This document shows positions 63,984-64,000 of a stretch of DNA of 64,000 bases, piece by piece. Below the pieces are notes generated by a model. The model was not told the origin of the DNA. It made no database searches and worked only from the letters and a program-made list of their open reading frames with translations. Made by a program: the position numbers and the translations under genes. The stretch is taken from NCBI GenBank assembly GCA_030268105.1, contig BSDZ01000119.1:515001-579000 (forward strand). The letters run 5' to 3'. How positions within the stretch are numbered: the stretch's first letter is position 1; the number at the start of each line of letters is the position of its first letter. Source of the stretch: Volvox africanus (taxonomy: Eukaryota > Chlorophyta > Chlorophyceae > Chlamydomonadales > Volvocaceae).

Positions 63984-64000
63984 GAAGGGAAAAGGAATGG

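Larger units (their letters stand above)
7086..64000 (-). repeat. Tandem array of 2.43-2.56 kb units, each with one U1-like snRNA gene
   Basis: Twenty-two complete periods plus partial units at each end lie head to tail. Successive periods, measured at the snRNA 5' end, are 2503, 2429, 2431, 2557, 2481, 2561, 2481, 2559, 2481 (four times), 2529, 2467, 2479, 2481, 2481, 2563, 2563, 2495, 2491 and 2491 bp. Subtracting the CA tract leaves 2,356 bp in every unit checked. Going left from an snRNA 5' end at position E, the gene is E-159 to E, a ~437-bp spacer follows, and the CA tract ends at E-597. Going right lie the promoter region, a C-rich tract near E+518 to E+543, and the next CA tract at E+1760. 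Apart from the CA tract, units differ by only a few single bases. The left edge is the LTR insertion; the right edge is outside the window. Confidence 0.97.

Noticed and set aside
7086..64000. 5S rRNA, U2, U4, U5 or U6 genes in the repeat unit
   Set aside because: I looked for the 5S internal promoter, GUAGUA of U2, the U5 loop, and ACAGAGA of U6 on both strands and found none.
7086..64000. CRISPR array or prokaryotic operon
   Set aside because: The repeat period is about 2.5 kb with identical rather than variable spacers, and introns, a chromovirus and 28S rRNA show a eukaryotic nucleus.
7086..64000. rDNA intergenic-spacer repeats, suggested by the 28S fragment nearby
   Set aside because: The 28S fragment is separated from the array by the retrotransposon and belongs to the patchwork left flank. 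Units hold a U1-like gene and no rRNA promoter or ETS-like sequence that I can recognise.

Overview
This window is nuclear DNA of a eukaryote. It has spliceosomal GT-AG introns, a Ty3/gypsy LTR retrotransposon with a chromodomain, a fragment of large-subunit rRNA, and a long tandem array of what I read as U1 snRNA genes. The rRNA fragment reads closest to green-plant 28S, and the retrotransposon LTR holds two TGTAA motifs of the kind used as green-algal poly(A) signals. A chlorophyte-type green alga is my best guess, but it is tentative.

Left flank (1-7085). This is a patchwork of broken pieces. Minus-strand exons at 23-1480 form the 3' end of a ubiquitin-specific protease of the USP37 type: two ubiquitin-interacting motifs, an acidic exon, the His-box exon and the C-terminal exon, all joined in phase 0. 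The gene is cut at about 1480 and has an in-frame TAA two codons before the catalytic His. It abuts about 440 bp of the 3' part of a 28S rRNA gene (+ strand, about 1485-1932) that carries changes at near-universal positions. That abuts a chromovirus-type Ty3/gypsy element (1933-7085) whose gag-protease-RT-RNase H half is inverted relative to its integrase-chromodomain-3' LTR half. A 90-bp inverted repeat flanks the inverted half. The element also has two frameshifts, a nonsense codon and a nested 89-bp LTR-like insertion with a perfect 5-bp target-site duplication.

Array (7086-64000, running off the right edge). The rest is a head-to-tail array with a 2.43-2.56 kb period. Each unit is a 2,356-bp core, constant in length in every unit checked, plus one (CA)n-rich tract of 73-207 bp that accounts for all the length variation. 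Each unit holds one minus-strand snRNA-like gene of about 160 nt, 23 copies in all. The predicted RNA starts with ATACTTACCTGG, the U1 5' end that pairs with 5' splice sites. It folds into a U1-like shape: helix H, stem-loops I, II and III, a single-stranded Sm-like segment and a terminal stem-loop. Stem-loop II presents UUGCACUCC, the U1A-type loop. The stem-loop I loop (U1-70K site) and the Sm site are not canonical. No protein-coding gene is supported in the array; its short open frames are CA-repeat translations or antisense to the snRNA.

How it fits together. The gypsy element inserted into a unit of the array, because its 3' LTR ends exactly where the unit sequence resumes. The array on the other side of the insertion is absent here and is replaced by the inverted half-element, rDNA fragment and USP remnant. 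Shared single-base variants show that blocks of several units were duplicated together, with homogenisation by unequal exchange or conversion.
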